Origin: Treponema sp. Marseille-Q3903
GTDB taxonomy: Bacteria > Spirochaetota > Spirochaetia > Treponematales > Treponemataceae
Length of the DNA: 64,000 nucleotides
Direction: 5' to 3'
NCBI RefSeq assembly: GCF_014334335.1
Contig: NZ_JACSEU010000001.1
Span: forward strand, 186,001-250,000
Shown: positions 8,195-15,850 of the stretch, one piece after another
Layout of the letters: every line of letters starts with the position of its first letter
Numbering within the stretch: the first letter of the stretch is position 1
Made by a program: the position numbers and the translations under genes
The notes under the pieces: model-generated
What the model was told of the DNA's origin: nothing
Seen by the model: only the letters and a program-made list of their open reading frames with translations
Databases searched by the model: none

Positions 8195-9269
8195 AACAAA
8201 TCCCTAAATCTCGTCCGGTTTGTAACATCTGATCATTTTCTGAAATCGATTTTACCTGTCCCGCAACGACACTCAAAGGGGTTGCCACGATTTGTCCATT
8301 TTTTATCGCTACAAGATTTCCAAACTGTTTGTTAGCAAGAAAATCTGCCGCAGCAGCTCCAAGCCGAGTTGCCAAAAGAATGTCGTAAGGCGACGGAAAA
8401 CCGCCGCGTTGCAGATATCCAAGAACAGAAGTCCGCGTTTCAACGCCGGTTTCCTCTTCGATTTCCTTTGCAACACGGAAAGCCACAGACTGCGTCGCTG
8501 CTTCTCGAGCTTTTTTGAATTCCTTCTTTTCAAGTTTCGATTCTTCAACGCTCAAAGCACCTTCAGAGCATGCTATGATAAAATTGTTCTGCCCAGCTTC
8601 TTTTTTTGCTTTTAAATGTTTAGCAATCTTTTTAATGTCGTATGGAATTTCCGGCAAAAGAATAACATCGGCATTTCCTGCTATTCCCGAATAAAGTCCT
8701 AGCCAGCCGACTTTGTGCCCCATAATTTCAACAACCATCGCACGGCTGTGACTTTTTGCAGTTGTCCTGATTGCCGCAATTCCCTGAGTTGCAACATCTA
8801 TTGCAGTGTGAAACCCGAATGTCTCATCAGAGCCGACTATATCGTTATCAATTGTCTTCGGCATTCCGATTACATTAAATCCTTCCTGAGACAGTTGATA
8901 AGCAGTCGTATTTGTTCCGTTCCCGCCAAGACACACAAGTGCATCAAATTTATTCTTTTTGAAAGTTTCTTTTATTGCATCTATAGGAAGCAAACCTGTT
9001 TTCGGATCTGGAACCGGATTTTTAAAAGGCTTTACTCGCGAAGTCCCAAGTATCGTTCCACCTGATGAAATTAGAGAGTCAAGATCGATAGAATCCATCT
9101 TGAAAGTATCATTGTCAATAAGACCGCGATATCCATTGTGAATACCAATAAATTTTATCCCGTATTTTGCTTTGCCAGCAATACACAACGCTCTGATTGC
9201 AGCATTAAGACCGGGAGCATCTCCGCCGGAAGTCAAAACACCGACTGTTTTAATATTTGAAGCTTTCAT
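8184..9269 (-). CDS. pfkA: 6-phosphofructokinase, mixed ATP/PPi-type active site
   Basis: A 361-residue PFK: VGVLTSGGDAPGLNAAIRA at the N-terminus, the phosphoryl-donor loop LGGNGT, catalytic PKTIDNDI, and the substrate-site stretch MGHKVGWLGLYSG. The donor loop reads GGNG rather than GGDG (typical ATP) or GGDD (typical PPi), while the Lys of PKTIDND is the PPi-type residue. This combination resembles group III enzymes, in which donor use has to be measured. I take the ATG at 9269. A TTG 11 codons upstream would include the promoter. There is no Shine-Dalgarno, and the -10 box ends 7 nt before the ATG, so the message is probably leaderless. Confidence 0.9.
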   Translation of the reverse strand: MKASNIKTVGVLTSGGDAPGLNAAIRALCIAGKAKYGIKFIGIHNGYRGLIDNDTFKMDSIDLDSLISSGGTILGTSRVKPFKNPVPDPKTGLLPIDAIKETFKKNKFDALVCLGGNGTNTTAYQLSQEGFNVIGMPKTIDNDIVGSDETFGFHTAIDVATQGIAAIRTTAKSHSRAMVVEIMGHKVGWLGLYSGIAGNADVILLPEIPYDIKKIAKHLKAKKEAGQNNFIIACSEGALSVEESKLEKKEFKKAREAATQSVAFRVAKEIEEETGVETRTSVLGYLQRGGFPSPYDILLATRLGAAAADFLANKQFGNLVAIKNGQIVATPLSVVAGQVKSISENDQMLQTGRDLGICFGD

Positions 9270-9276
9270 AAATATG

Positions 9277-9306
9277 ATTATAACAGCTTTTACAATTTTC
9301 AAACAA
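9277..9306 (-). promoter_or_regulatory. Promoter of pfkA, leaderless type
   Basis: Minus strand TTGTTT, 18-nt spacer, then a perfect TATAAT ending 7 nt before the ATG at 9269. The predicted +1 is 9270, one base before the start codon. Confidence 0.6.
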
Positions 9307-9386
9307 CAAAAATCAAATAAAAAAGCAGCAAAAAATAAATCGTTTTTAATGCTAAAAAGTTTTTTTGTTTTTCCGATAATGGAACT

Positions 9387-12290
9387 ATGAAAGCATCTAA
9401 TAAATACAGCATTATTACCGGAGCTGTCCTTTTAGCTCTCGCTGCTCTTTTTTCAATAAGCATGATTCTTTTACCGCTAGACTTCGGCGCAGCAGGACCT
9501 GGACACAATAACATCTTATTTTTGCTTGGCGATATGCTTTATTCCGTTTATGGATTTTCAAGCATTTTGATTCCTGCATTCCTTTTGACAGCAAGCCTTT
9601 CATGTTTCGCTTCTGAATGGACTGCAAGAAAAACGATGCGATTTTTAACAGCTCTTGTACCATTTTTTACTTGTGTAATCACAGAAAATATATGCCGTTC
9701 AATTATCAACCTGGACAATACATCTTTTCCCGAAGTAAAAATTGCCGTAACAATTGTAACTGGCGTTATGCTTGTTGTAATTGAATATTTTGCCGCAGGA
9801 ATTTTGGCTGATAAAATTGCAAAAAAAAACCTAAAACACAAAATTAAATCGCAAGGATATGATGACGATTTTGCCGCCCTCAAACAAAATGAGCAACAAG
9901 AACAGCAAGCACCGCAAATCGCAGAATCTGATACAAAAGAAACCATCGTACAAGAGAATTCTGAAAGTAAATCACAGGTTTTTGATGAAGCGCTTTCAAA
10001 ACTTTCCAAAGTTGAGCAAAAGGAAGAATATTCAACAAATGAAGACAATACAAATTCAACCCCATCTTCAATGATTACACAGGAAGAATTTGTCGCACTT
10101 ACTGAGCAGCCGGAACAGAACGGTTCTGTAGAAGAACTCGAATGGCCTGACCTTCCGCCTCCGCAACAGACGCTTCCTCCTGAATACGATGCAGATTTTG
10201 ATGCTGACGACCCTGCGTTAGAGTTTCCTCCAAAAGAGCCGGAAATTGAGCCAAAAATAGAAGAGGCTGTCGCTCCAGTGTTTGAGGCATACGATGTTGA
10301 AGAACAGAATATTGACGATGACGACTCGTATGACTCGTATATAGAAGATGAAACACTCCCTTTCCCGGATATCGGAATTGAGGAAGACGGCATCGGCACG
10401 GACAGCTTTGATATTGAAAACGATTTTGAATCAGACCTTTCCGATGTGTATTGGAACCCCGCCGAATCAGCCGAAGCAGCCGAGGCAGAACGAGAAATTC
10501 CGCAGGAAACAGAAGACGAAGTGCTAGAAACAGAAAAAGAAATCAAAGCTGTCAAAGTCGAACACGCTTCCGATGTTTTTTCAGAGATGGAAGCGGAAAT
10601 TCGAGCCTCAATGGATAACCAAGATAATAAGCTTTCTCACTATAAAGATAAAGAAGATGCATCACAAATTAAAAATGATGAAACAAAATCAGAGCCTGCC
10701 GAAAAAAAATCCTCCGGAGTTGATTTGTTTGGCAACCCTGTCTCGCAATCTTTTGTGCCTGATTTTGAAGAACGCCTCGTGTACGCAAACAATCTGACAG
10801 CCGATGAGCTCTCGGACTTTTTTAATGCACAGCAGCAGGAATCAGCACCAAAATCAAATACTGCAGTAAAAAAGGGTCCGTATACAATCCCAACAGATTT
10901 GCTGATTGCATATAAAGACGACCAGTATTGGTTGATCGACGAGCAAACAAAACAAGCCGCACTGAATCTTAAACAGACTCTTGGGGAATTCAATATTGAA
11001 GCAGAAATTATAGGTATTAAAAAAGGTCCTGTTGTCACAATGTTTGAAATCTTACCAGCTCCGGGTGTAAAACTGAGCAAGATTGTTGCTCTCCAAGATA
11101 ACATAGCCCTAAGCCTTGCAGCACAATCAGTCAGAATTGTTGCCCCAATCCCCGGAAAGCAGGCAGTTGGAATCGAAGTTCCAAACAGGCACCGCAGCGT
11201 TGTAGGCTTCCGCGAAATCATAGAGATGAATTTGCCTGAATGGTCAAAAATGGCAGTCCCTGTGATTCTCGGTAAAGACATACTTGGAAAAGCACAACTG
11301 ATAGACCTTGCAAAAACGCCTCACATGCTTATTGCAGGAGCAACAGGGTCTGGAAAATCTGTCTGTGTAAACTCTCTGATTCTTTCAATTTTGTACAAAC
11401 GCTCGTTCAACGACGTAAAACTGATACTCGTAGACCCTAAAGTTGTTGAACTTAAACTGTATAACAGCATTCCTCATCTTTTGACTCCTGTAATCACAGA
11501 ACCGAAAAAAGCACTAAAAGCTCTTCAATGGTGTTTGTGCGAAATGGAAAGGCGTTACGCATTGCTCGACAGTATGAGCGTTCGCGACATCGCTAATTAC
11601 AATCAGAAAATAAACGAACAAAAAATCTGCACCGAAAAACTGCCGTATATCGTCGTTATCATCGATGAATTTGCTGACTTAATGGCAACAAGCGGAAAAG
11701 AGCTTGAAAGCATTGTAGCCCGCCTCACGGCAATGTCACGTGCAGTCGGAATTCACCTCGTCCTTGCAACCCAGCGGCCTTCTGTAAACGTAATCACAGG
11801 GCTGATAAAGGCTAATATCCCGACGAGAATTGCGTTCATGGTAGCTTCCAGAACAGACTCAAACATCATCATAGATACCGTTGGCGCAGAAAAACTTCTT
11901 GGGCGTGGCGATATGCTTTACGCCTCTGCCGTCGACCCTGCTCCAATTCGTATTCAAGGAACTTTCGTAACAGATCAGGAAGTTGAAGATGTTGTAAAAG
12001 CTGTAAAAGAATACGGCGAACCTGATTACCTAGATGAAGAACTTTTTGAAGATGACAAAGAAGATGAAGCACGCGATTTATTTGGAGAACCGATAGCTGA
12101 CGATGACCCTCTTTACGACCAGGCTCTTGAAATTGTCGTTCAGGCAGGAAAAGCAAGCGCATCATATATCCAGCGCCGTTTGAAAATCGGTTACAATCGC
12201 GCCGCCCGCCTTGTAGAAGAGATGGAAGAAAGAGGAATTGTTGGTCCTGCAAACGGAAGTAAACCTCGCGAGGTGATTCAAATTCCATGA
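9387..12290 (+). CDS. ftsK: DNA translocase FtsK/SpoIIIE family
   Basis: A 967-residue chromosome translocase. The N-terminal about 150 residues hold four membrane segments. Residues about 150-490 are a Glu/Asp/Ser/Pro-rich low-complexity linker. The motor follows with Walker A GATGSGKS at 651-658, Walker B IVVIIDEFADLM and HLVLATQRPSV. The C-terminal gamma winged helix (ASASYIQRRLKIGYNRAARLVEEMEERGIVGPA) reads KOPS-type sites in known members. It acts at the division septum, pumping DNA and activating XerCD dif recombination. There is no ribosome-binding site. GATAAT ends 6 nt before the ATG, so a leaderless message is likely, although its -35 is poor. The next gene overlaps its stop by 4 bp. 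Confidence 0.95.
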   Translation: MKASNKYSIITGAVLLALAALFSISMILLPLDFGAAGPGHNNILFLLGDMLYSVYGFSSILIPAFLLTASLSCFASEWTARKTMRFLTALVPFFTCVITENICRSIINLDNTSFPEVKIAVTIVTGVMLVVIEYFAAGILADKIAKKNLKHKIKSQGYDDDFAALKQNEQQEQQAPQIAESDTKETIVQENSESKSQVFDEALSKLSKVEQKEEYSTNEDNTNSTPSSMITQEEFVALTEQPEQNGSVEELEWPDLPPPQQTLPPEYDADFDADDPALEFPPKEPEIEPKIEEAVAPVFEAYDVEEQNIDDDDSYDSYIEDETLPFPDIGIEEDGIGTDSFDIENDFESDLSDVYWNPAESAEAAEAEREIPQETEDEVLETEKEIKAVKVEHASDVFSEMEAEIRASMDNQDNKLSHYKDKEDASQIKNDETKSEPAEKKSSGVDLFGNPVSQSFVPDFEERLVYANNLTADELSDFFNAQQQESAPKSNTAVKKGPYTIPTDLLIAYKDDQYWLIDEQTKQAALNLKQTLGEFNIEAEIIGIKKGPVVTMFEILPAPGVKLSKIVALQDNIALSLAAQSVRIVAPIPGKQAVGIEVPNRHRSVVGFREIIEMNLPEWSKMAVPVILGKDILGKAQLIDLAKTPHMLIAGATGSGKSVCVNSLILSILYKRSFNDVKLILVDPKVVELKLYNSIPHLLTPVITEPKKALKALQWCLCEMERRYALLDSMSVRDIANYNQKINEQKICTEKLPYIVVIIDEFADLMATSGKELESIVARLTAMSRAVGIHLVLATQRPSVNVITGLIKANIPTRIAFMVASRTDSNIIIDTVGAEKLLGRGDMLYASAVDPAPIRIQGTFVTDQEVEDVVKAVKEYGEPDYLDEELFEDDKEDEARDLFGEPIADDDPLYDQALEIVVQAGKASASYIQRRLKIGYNRAARLVEEMEERGIVGPANGSKPREVIQIP

Positions 12291-12589
12291 TTTTGTTTAT
12301 CTTAAGTTTAATTGCGGGAATCGCTTTTGTCGCAGCAGGAATTTATTTTCTTTCAGAAAAGTTTTTACAAAGGCTCAACTCCGCATCTCGGGAAAAAACA
12401 GAAGCCTCTCTGCAAAAAAACTCATTTCGGGCAAAAGGTTCCGGTTATGTCGCAATTTCGCTGGGAGCATTTACAATTGTTTGGGGAATACTTTTGATTT
12501 GCTTTCCTGCTCTTTCAAATCTTTTGGCTCTTATTTATATGATTTTTCTCGTAGTTGCGCTGGCAATTTTGATGATTGCTTTTAGATAA
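12287..12589 (+). CDS. Small membrane protein, unknown function
   Basis: A 100-residue protein with hydrophobic segments at about residues 1-22, 52-75 and 76-98, separated by a basic stretch (REKTEASLQKNSFRAK). Its ATG overlaps the ftsK stop codon (ATGA), so it is translationally coupled to ftsK, and birA follows 20 bp later. I recognise no family. Two or three membrane passes are likely. Confidence 0.75.
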   Translation: MILFILSLIAGIAFVAAGIYFLSEKFLQRLNSASREKTEASLQKNSFRAKGSGYVAISLGAFTIVWGILLICFPALSNLLALIYMIFLVVALAILMIAFR

Positions 12590-12609
12590 AAAACAGGTTA
12601 CAAAAAGCT

Positions 12610-13665
12610 ATGACAACAAAAGAAAAAGTCCTCAATTTTCTTCAAAATAATTCAAATCAAAATCAGCTTTCCGGTGAATTTCTTGCAGAAAAATGCAATG
12701 TAAGCCGCGCTGCAATCTGGAAAGCTGTAAATGCGCTTCGCAGCGAGGGTTGCCATATCGAAGGCACTCCAAACGGCGGCTATATTTTATGCGGCGACGC
12801 AGATATTTTTTCACTGGAATTGTTCAATGAAGAATTTAAAATACGTTTTCCGGATTATGCAAAAAATCACGTCGAGTATTTCAAAGAAATAGATTCCACA
12901 AACACGCATGCGAAACGTCTTTTGACTGGCTGTGGAAATCTGCGTGATGCCGGAGGTCGGTTGACAGTTGCCGGCAAAAAATATCACAATGCAGTCATCG
13001 TTGCCGAAAGTCAGACTGCCGGACGAGGCCGGCTTGGCCGTACATTTTATTCACCGTATAAAACTGGAATTTATCTCACCTTAATTTACGCTCCAAAAGG
13101 GGGAATCACGAATCCTGCAAAAACTACGGCATTTACGGCAGTTGCAGTCAATCGCGCTATAAAAAAACTTTACGGAATTGAAACTTCAATCAAGTGGATA
13201 AACGATATTTTTTACAATCGCAAAAAAATTGCCGGCATTTTGACTGAAGGCTTTACAAATTTTGAAACAGGAACTATAGAATCTGCAATCATCGGAATCG
13301 GGGTAAATATTCAGCCCAATGAAATTCTTCCTGATGAAGTTAAAAAAATTGCCGGCGCACTCGAAGAAAATCCGACAAAAGAAAACCATCATGTGTCTCG
13401 CGTACAGCTCGCCGCAGAAATTGCCGGGCAGACAATCAGCGTTCTCCAAGAAAATCCTGCTAAAATCATGGAAGAATACAAAGCTGCGTCATTTTTAATT
13501 GGGCAAAAGATTAAGGTTCATCCGATTATCGGAGATGAAAAATCAGTTTATTCGGCAACTGTAATCGATATTTCAGATGAAGCCGGATTGATTATCGAAA
13601 ATGAAGACGGCGTTCAAAAGACCTTGAGTTCCGGCGAAGTCAGCATCGGGTCGGGAAACATTTGA
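12610..13665 (+). CDS. birA: Bifunctional biotin-[acetyl-CoA-carboxylase] ligase / biotin repressor BirA
   Basis: A 351-residue protein with an N-terminal winged helix (LSGEFLAEKCNVSRAAIWKAVNALRSEGCHIEG, residues about 17-50) followed by the biotin protein ligase domain: VAESQTAGRGRLGRTFYSP for the adenylate loop, IKWINDIFYNRKKIAGILTE and IGIGVNI. The ligase motif reads KWIND where KWPND is usual. The C-terminal SH3-like domain is present (about 290-350). Because the DNA-binding domain is intact, it should repress as holo-dimer. A perfect BirA-type operator lies in front of bioY 2 kb away, and the bioMNY genes end convergently 13 bp from this stop. Confidence 0.95.
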   Translation: MTTKEKVLNFLQNNSNQNQLSGEFLAEKCNVSRAAIWKAVNALRSEGCHIEGTPNGGYILCGDADIFSLELFNEEFKIRFPDYAKNHVEYFKEIDSTNTHAKRLLTGCGNLRDAGGRLTVAGKKYHNAVIVAESQTAGRGRLGRTFYSPYKTGIYLTLIYAPKGGITNPAKTTAFTAVAVNRAIKKLYGIETSIKWINDIFYNRKKIAGILTEGFTNFETGTIESAIIGIGVNIQPNEILPDEVKKIAGALEENPTKENHHVSRVQLAAEIAGQTISVLQENPAKIMEEYKAASFLIGQKIKVHPIIGDEKSVYSATVIDISDEAGLIIENEDGVQKTLSSGEVSIGSGNI

Positions 13666-13677
13666 TTTAAGGCTTTA

Positions 13678-14364
13678 TCAGCTCCTTGCCGAAAAAGCTT
13701 TTGCAGCGTTGTAAGCTTGTTTCATTCCAATCGAAAATAAAACCGGAATCAAAATCAAATACATTTTTACAGATTTTTTGCCGCAGCGGACTTTCCATGC
13801 ACGTTCTGCTTGATTCCAAATTTTTGTAACAATCGGAATAAAAGTAACGAACATCGACAGAAGAGCCGTGATTGTATTCCTCTGCCTAAGATGCATGATT
13901 TTGCGGACTGCTCTTTCAATTGTTTCAATTCCCTCACGAAGCTCTAAAGAAGTTGAAGTGCGAAACACAATCGAAGCGCACTGCATTGCACAAAAAAGTT
14001 TGAGCAGCATGATTCCCGTAGGCAGTGATTCTTTTGCGAGTAACTTTAAATCGCTGATATAAGTAAAATTATATTTTGGAATCTGTTCTCCAAAAAGTTT
14101 TGTAAAAGTTACCAGGATGACTTTTGCGATCAAGAGAATTGCGCCATAGTAGATTACAGGTTTCAAATCTGTCAATTGTTCTTTTGTTGTAAAATGCAAA
14201 CAGTATGCAAGGATTATTTGAAATAATACAAAAGCTGCTGCAAAATACCATGGCATTATAAAGAATAAGATATTTAGAATTGGAATTACAATAATTTTTA
14301 TCCAGGCTGGGCACCTGTGAACTAGAGAATTTCCATTTTTATAACTGAATGCAGAATATTTCAT
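13678..14364 (-). CDS. bioN: Energy-coupling factor transporter transmembrane protein BioN (EcfT family)
   Basis: A 228-residue membrane protein with about five hydrophobic segments. The EcfT coupling region is visible as ELREGIETIERAVRKIMHLRQRNTITALLSMFVTFIPI, followed by NQAERAWKVRCGKK, which corresponds to the Ala-Arg-Gly type motifs that dock on the ATPase. It overlaps bioM by 4 bp and ends convergently with birA. Together with BioM and BioY it forms a dedicated biotin importer. Confidence 0.88.
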   Translation of the reverse strand: MKYSAFSYKNGNSLVHRCPAWIKIIVIPILNILFFIMPWYFAAAFVLFQIILAYCLHFTTKEQLTDLKPVIYYGAILLIAKVILVTFTKLFGEQIPKYNFTYISDLKLLAKESLPTGIMLLKLFCAMQCASIVFRTSTSLELREGIETIERAVRKIMHLRQRNTITALLSMFVTFIPIVTKIWNQAERAWKVRCGKKSVKMYLILIPVLFSIGMKQAYNAAKAFSARS

Positions 14365-15122
14365 CGCCAGATTAAGTCGGAAACAGATTCATATTTGTTA
14401 AACGGATTTCTTATATTCCACTGTTCGAGATTTTGTTTTACAGCATCGGATGCAGCTCCATCAAACACTTTTTTCCCTTGAAACAGAACGATAAACCTAT
14501 CGGCGAGCCCAAGACATTTTTCTATCTCGTGGGTGAGAACTATTACTGTTTTTCCTTCTTTTTTGAGCCGAATCAAAAGCTGATTCACCTGTTTCACACC
14601 TATATAATCGAGATTTGCATACGGTTCATCTAAAATAATCACGGGAAGATCCATAGCAAGCATGCACGCAACAGCAAGCCGCCTTTTTTCGCCACCAGAC
14701 AAAAATCGTGCAGGAAAATCTTTTTTTGCGGTTAAGCCTGTTTTTTCCAACGCCGATTTTACAGCCTCTTCAACTCGCTGCCGATTCCAGCCAAGATTTT
14801 TAGGTCCGAAAGCGATGTCTTCAGACGGAGTTTCTCCAAGAATCTGAGTCTCAGCTTCCTGAAAAACAAGTCCAACTTTTTTTTCCCCAGACGGAATTCC
14901 ACAATCAACGTTGACAGTTCCTTTATCAGGCTCTTCAATCCCTGCGATAATCGACATCAAAACGCTTTTCCCAGACCCGTTTTCTCCACCAAAGACAACA
15001 CATGTTCCTTCTGTAATTTCAAAAGACACATCATAGAGTGCGGTCATCACGCTTTCACAATTTCCATCAACAGAGCCGATATCAAATGTTTTATATATAT
15101 GCTCTACTTTAAGACTTCCCAT
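14361..15122 (-). CDS. bioM: Energy-coupling factor transporter ATP-binding protein BioM (EcfA family)
   Basis: A 253-residue ABC ATPase of the ECF class: Walker A GGENGSGKS (Gly-Gly-Glu instead of the usual GPN), Q-loop VGLVFQEAETQILGETPSED, signature LSGGEKRRLAVACML and Walker B PVIILDEPYANLD. FQ-x4-Q and the EDIAFGPKNLG that follows are hallmarks of EcfA/CbiO proteins. It overlaps bioY by one base and bioN by four. It energises biotin uptake. Confidence 0.92.
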   Translation of the reverse strand: MGSLKVEHIYKTFDIGSVDGNCESVMTALYDVSFEITEGTCVVFGGENGSGKSVLMSIIAGIEEPDKGTVNVDCGIPSGEKKVGLVFQEAETQILGETPSEDIAFGPKNLGWNRQRVEEAVKSALEKTGLTAKKDFPARFLSGGEKRRLAVACMLAMDLPVIILDEPYANLDYIGVKQVNQLLIRLKKEGKTVIVLTHEIEKCLGLADRFIVLFQGKKVFDGAASDAVKQNLEQWNIRNPFNKYESVSDLIWR

Positions 15123-15745
15123 TATTTTTCAGCTTGGTGAACTCTGTCGGACTTCCTCGAATATAGATATTGCGCCAAAACAGGACGAAGTTTTAAAGCA
15201 ACTGGAGTACAGATTGCAATTTTTAAAATGTCGCCCGGAACATAAGGAATTACACAAGCTCCCATCGTGAATCTAAAAGCAGTTTTGTCAGCCGGAATTT
15301 TACCTGCTGCACTCGCCCAATAACTAAAGCGAATAACTCCAGGAATATATAAAACAATCATCCCTATAAAAAATGCGCACACAATTCTAAGGACAAGAGC
15401 AAAACTCAACTTTTTTTCAGCAACAGAAGGTTTTCCTGCTATAAGCCCTGCGACAAGTGCTCCAAACAAATAGCCCGGCAAAAATCCGCCTGTTGGGCCA
15501 AGCCAAACAGCAATGCCACTCGTTCCTCCCGAATAAACCGGTAATCCGATAAATCCAGCAAACAAAAATAAAGCTGTTGGAGCACAGCTCAGAACACCAC
15601 CGAGCAGAACGCCAGTCAAAATACACAGCGCATTTTGTAAGACAATCGGGATAGTTCCGATAGGAATTCTGATAAAACAGCCGGCACAAATCAGAGCGGC
15701 AAACAATGCCACAAAACAACAAATTAAAATATTTTTGTTTTTCAT
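15122..15745 (-). CDS. bioY: Biotin transporter substrate-binding component BioY
   Basis: A 207-residue membrane protein with six predicted helices. BioY features are RIPIGTIPIVLQNALCILTGVLLG, which supplies the biotin-site region, GGVLSCAPTALFLFAGFIGLPVY and GPTGGFLPGYLFGAL. I choose the ATG at 15745. An upstream GTG at 15787 would lie inside the BirA operator. There is no ribosome-binding site, and the -10 box lies 9 nt upstream, so translation is probably leaderless. It is the first gene of bioY-M-N. Its regulation by BirA is strongly indicated by the operator. Confidence 0.92.
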   Translation of the reverse strand: MKNKNILICCFVALFAALICAGCFIRIPIGTIPIVLQNALCILTGVLLGGVLSCAPTALFLFAGFIGLPVYSGGTSGIAVWLGPTGGFLPGYLFGALVAGLIAGKPSVAEKKLSFALVLRIVCAFFIGMIVLYIPGVIRFSYWASAAGKIPADKTAFRFTMGACVIPYVPGDILKIAICTPVALKLRPVLAQYLYSRKSDRVHQAEK

Positions 15746-15754
15746 AATGCGATG

Positions 15755-15783
15755 AGTATAGCCGATTGAAAAAAGATTGTAAA
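15755..15783 (-). promoter_or_regulatory. Promoter of bioYMN, overlapped by the BirA operator
   Basis: Minus strand TTTACA, 17-nt spacer, TATACT. The -35 hexamer (15778-15783) is contained in the proximal half of the BirA inverted repeat. Predicted +1 is 15748, three bases before the bioY ATG. Confidence 0.75.
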
Positions 15784-15811
15784 CCACAAATTTATCTCAA
15801 GGTTTACAATC
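15775..15811. promoter_or_regulatory. BirA operator (biotin-responsive)
   Basis: GATTGTAAACC (15775-15785) and GGTTTACAATC (15801-15811) form a perfect 11+11 bp inverted repeat with a 15-nt spacer. This matches the known BirA site form TTGTAAACC-N14/16-GGTTTACAA described for many bacteria. It sits on the -35 box of bioY, and the birA gene in this window keeps its DNA-binding domain. Confidence 0.93.
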
Positions 15812-15850
15812 TAAAACAGAGTAAATACAATGTAAAAAACTCGAGAAATT

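Noticed and set aside
9548-10555. 335-codon Ser-rich open frame on the minus strand
   Set aside because: It is antisense to the acidic linker of ftsK. Glu/Asp-rich coding gives long Ser-rich open frames on the other strand. No promoter or ribosome-binding site.
10640-11281. 213-codon minus-strand frame within ftsK
   Set aside because: It is a shadow of the FtsK motor domain, which is well supported on the plus strand.
15746-15811. Riboswitch in the bioY leader
   Set aside because: The palindrome matches the BirA operator precisely and the predicted transcript start leaves only a 3-nt leader, so there is no room for an RNA sensor.
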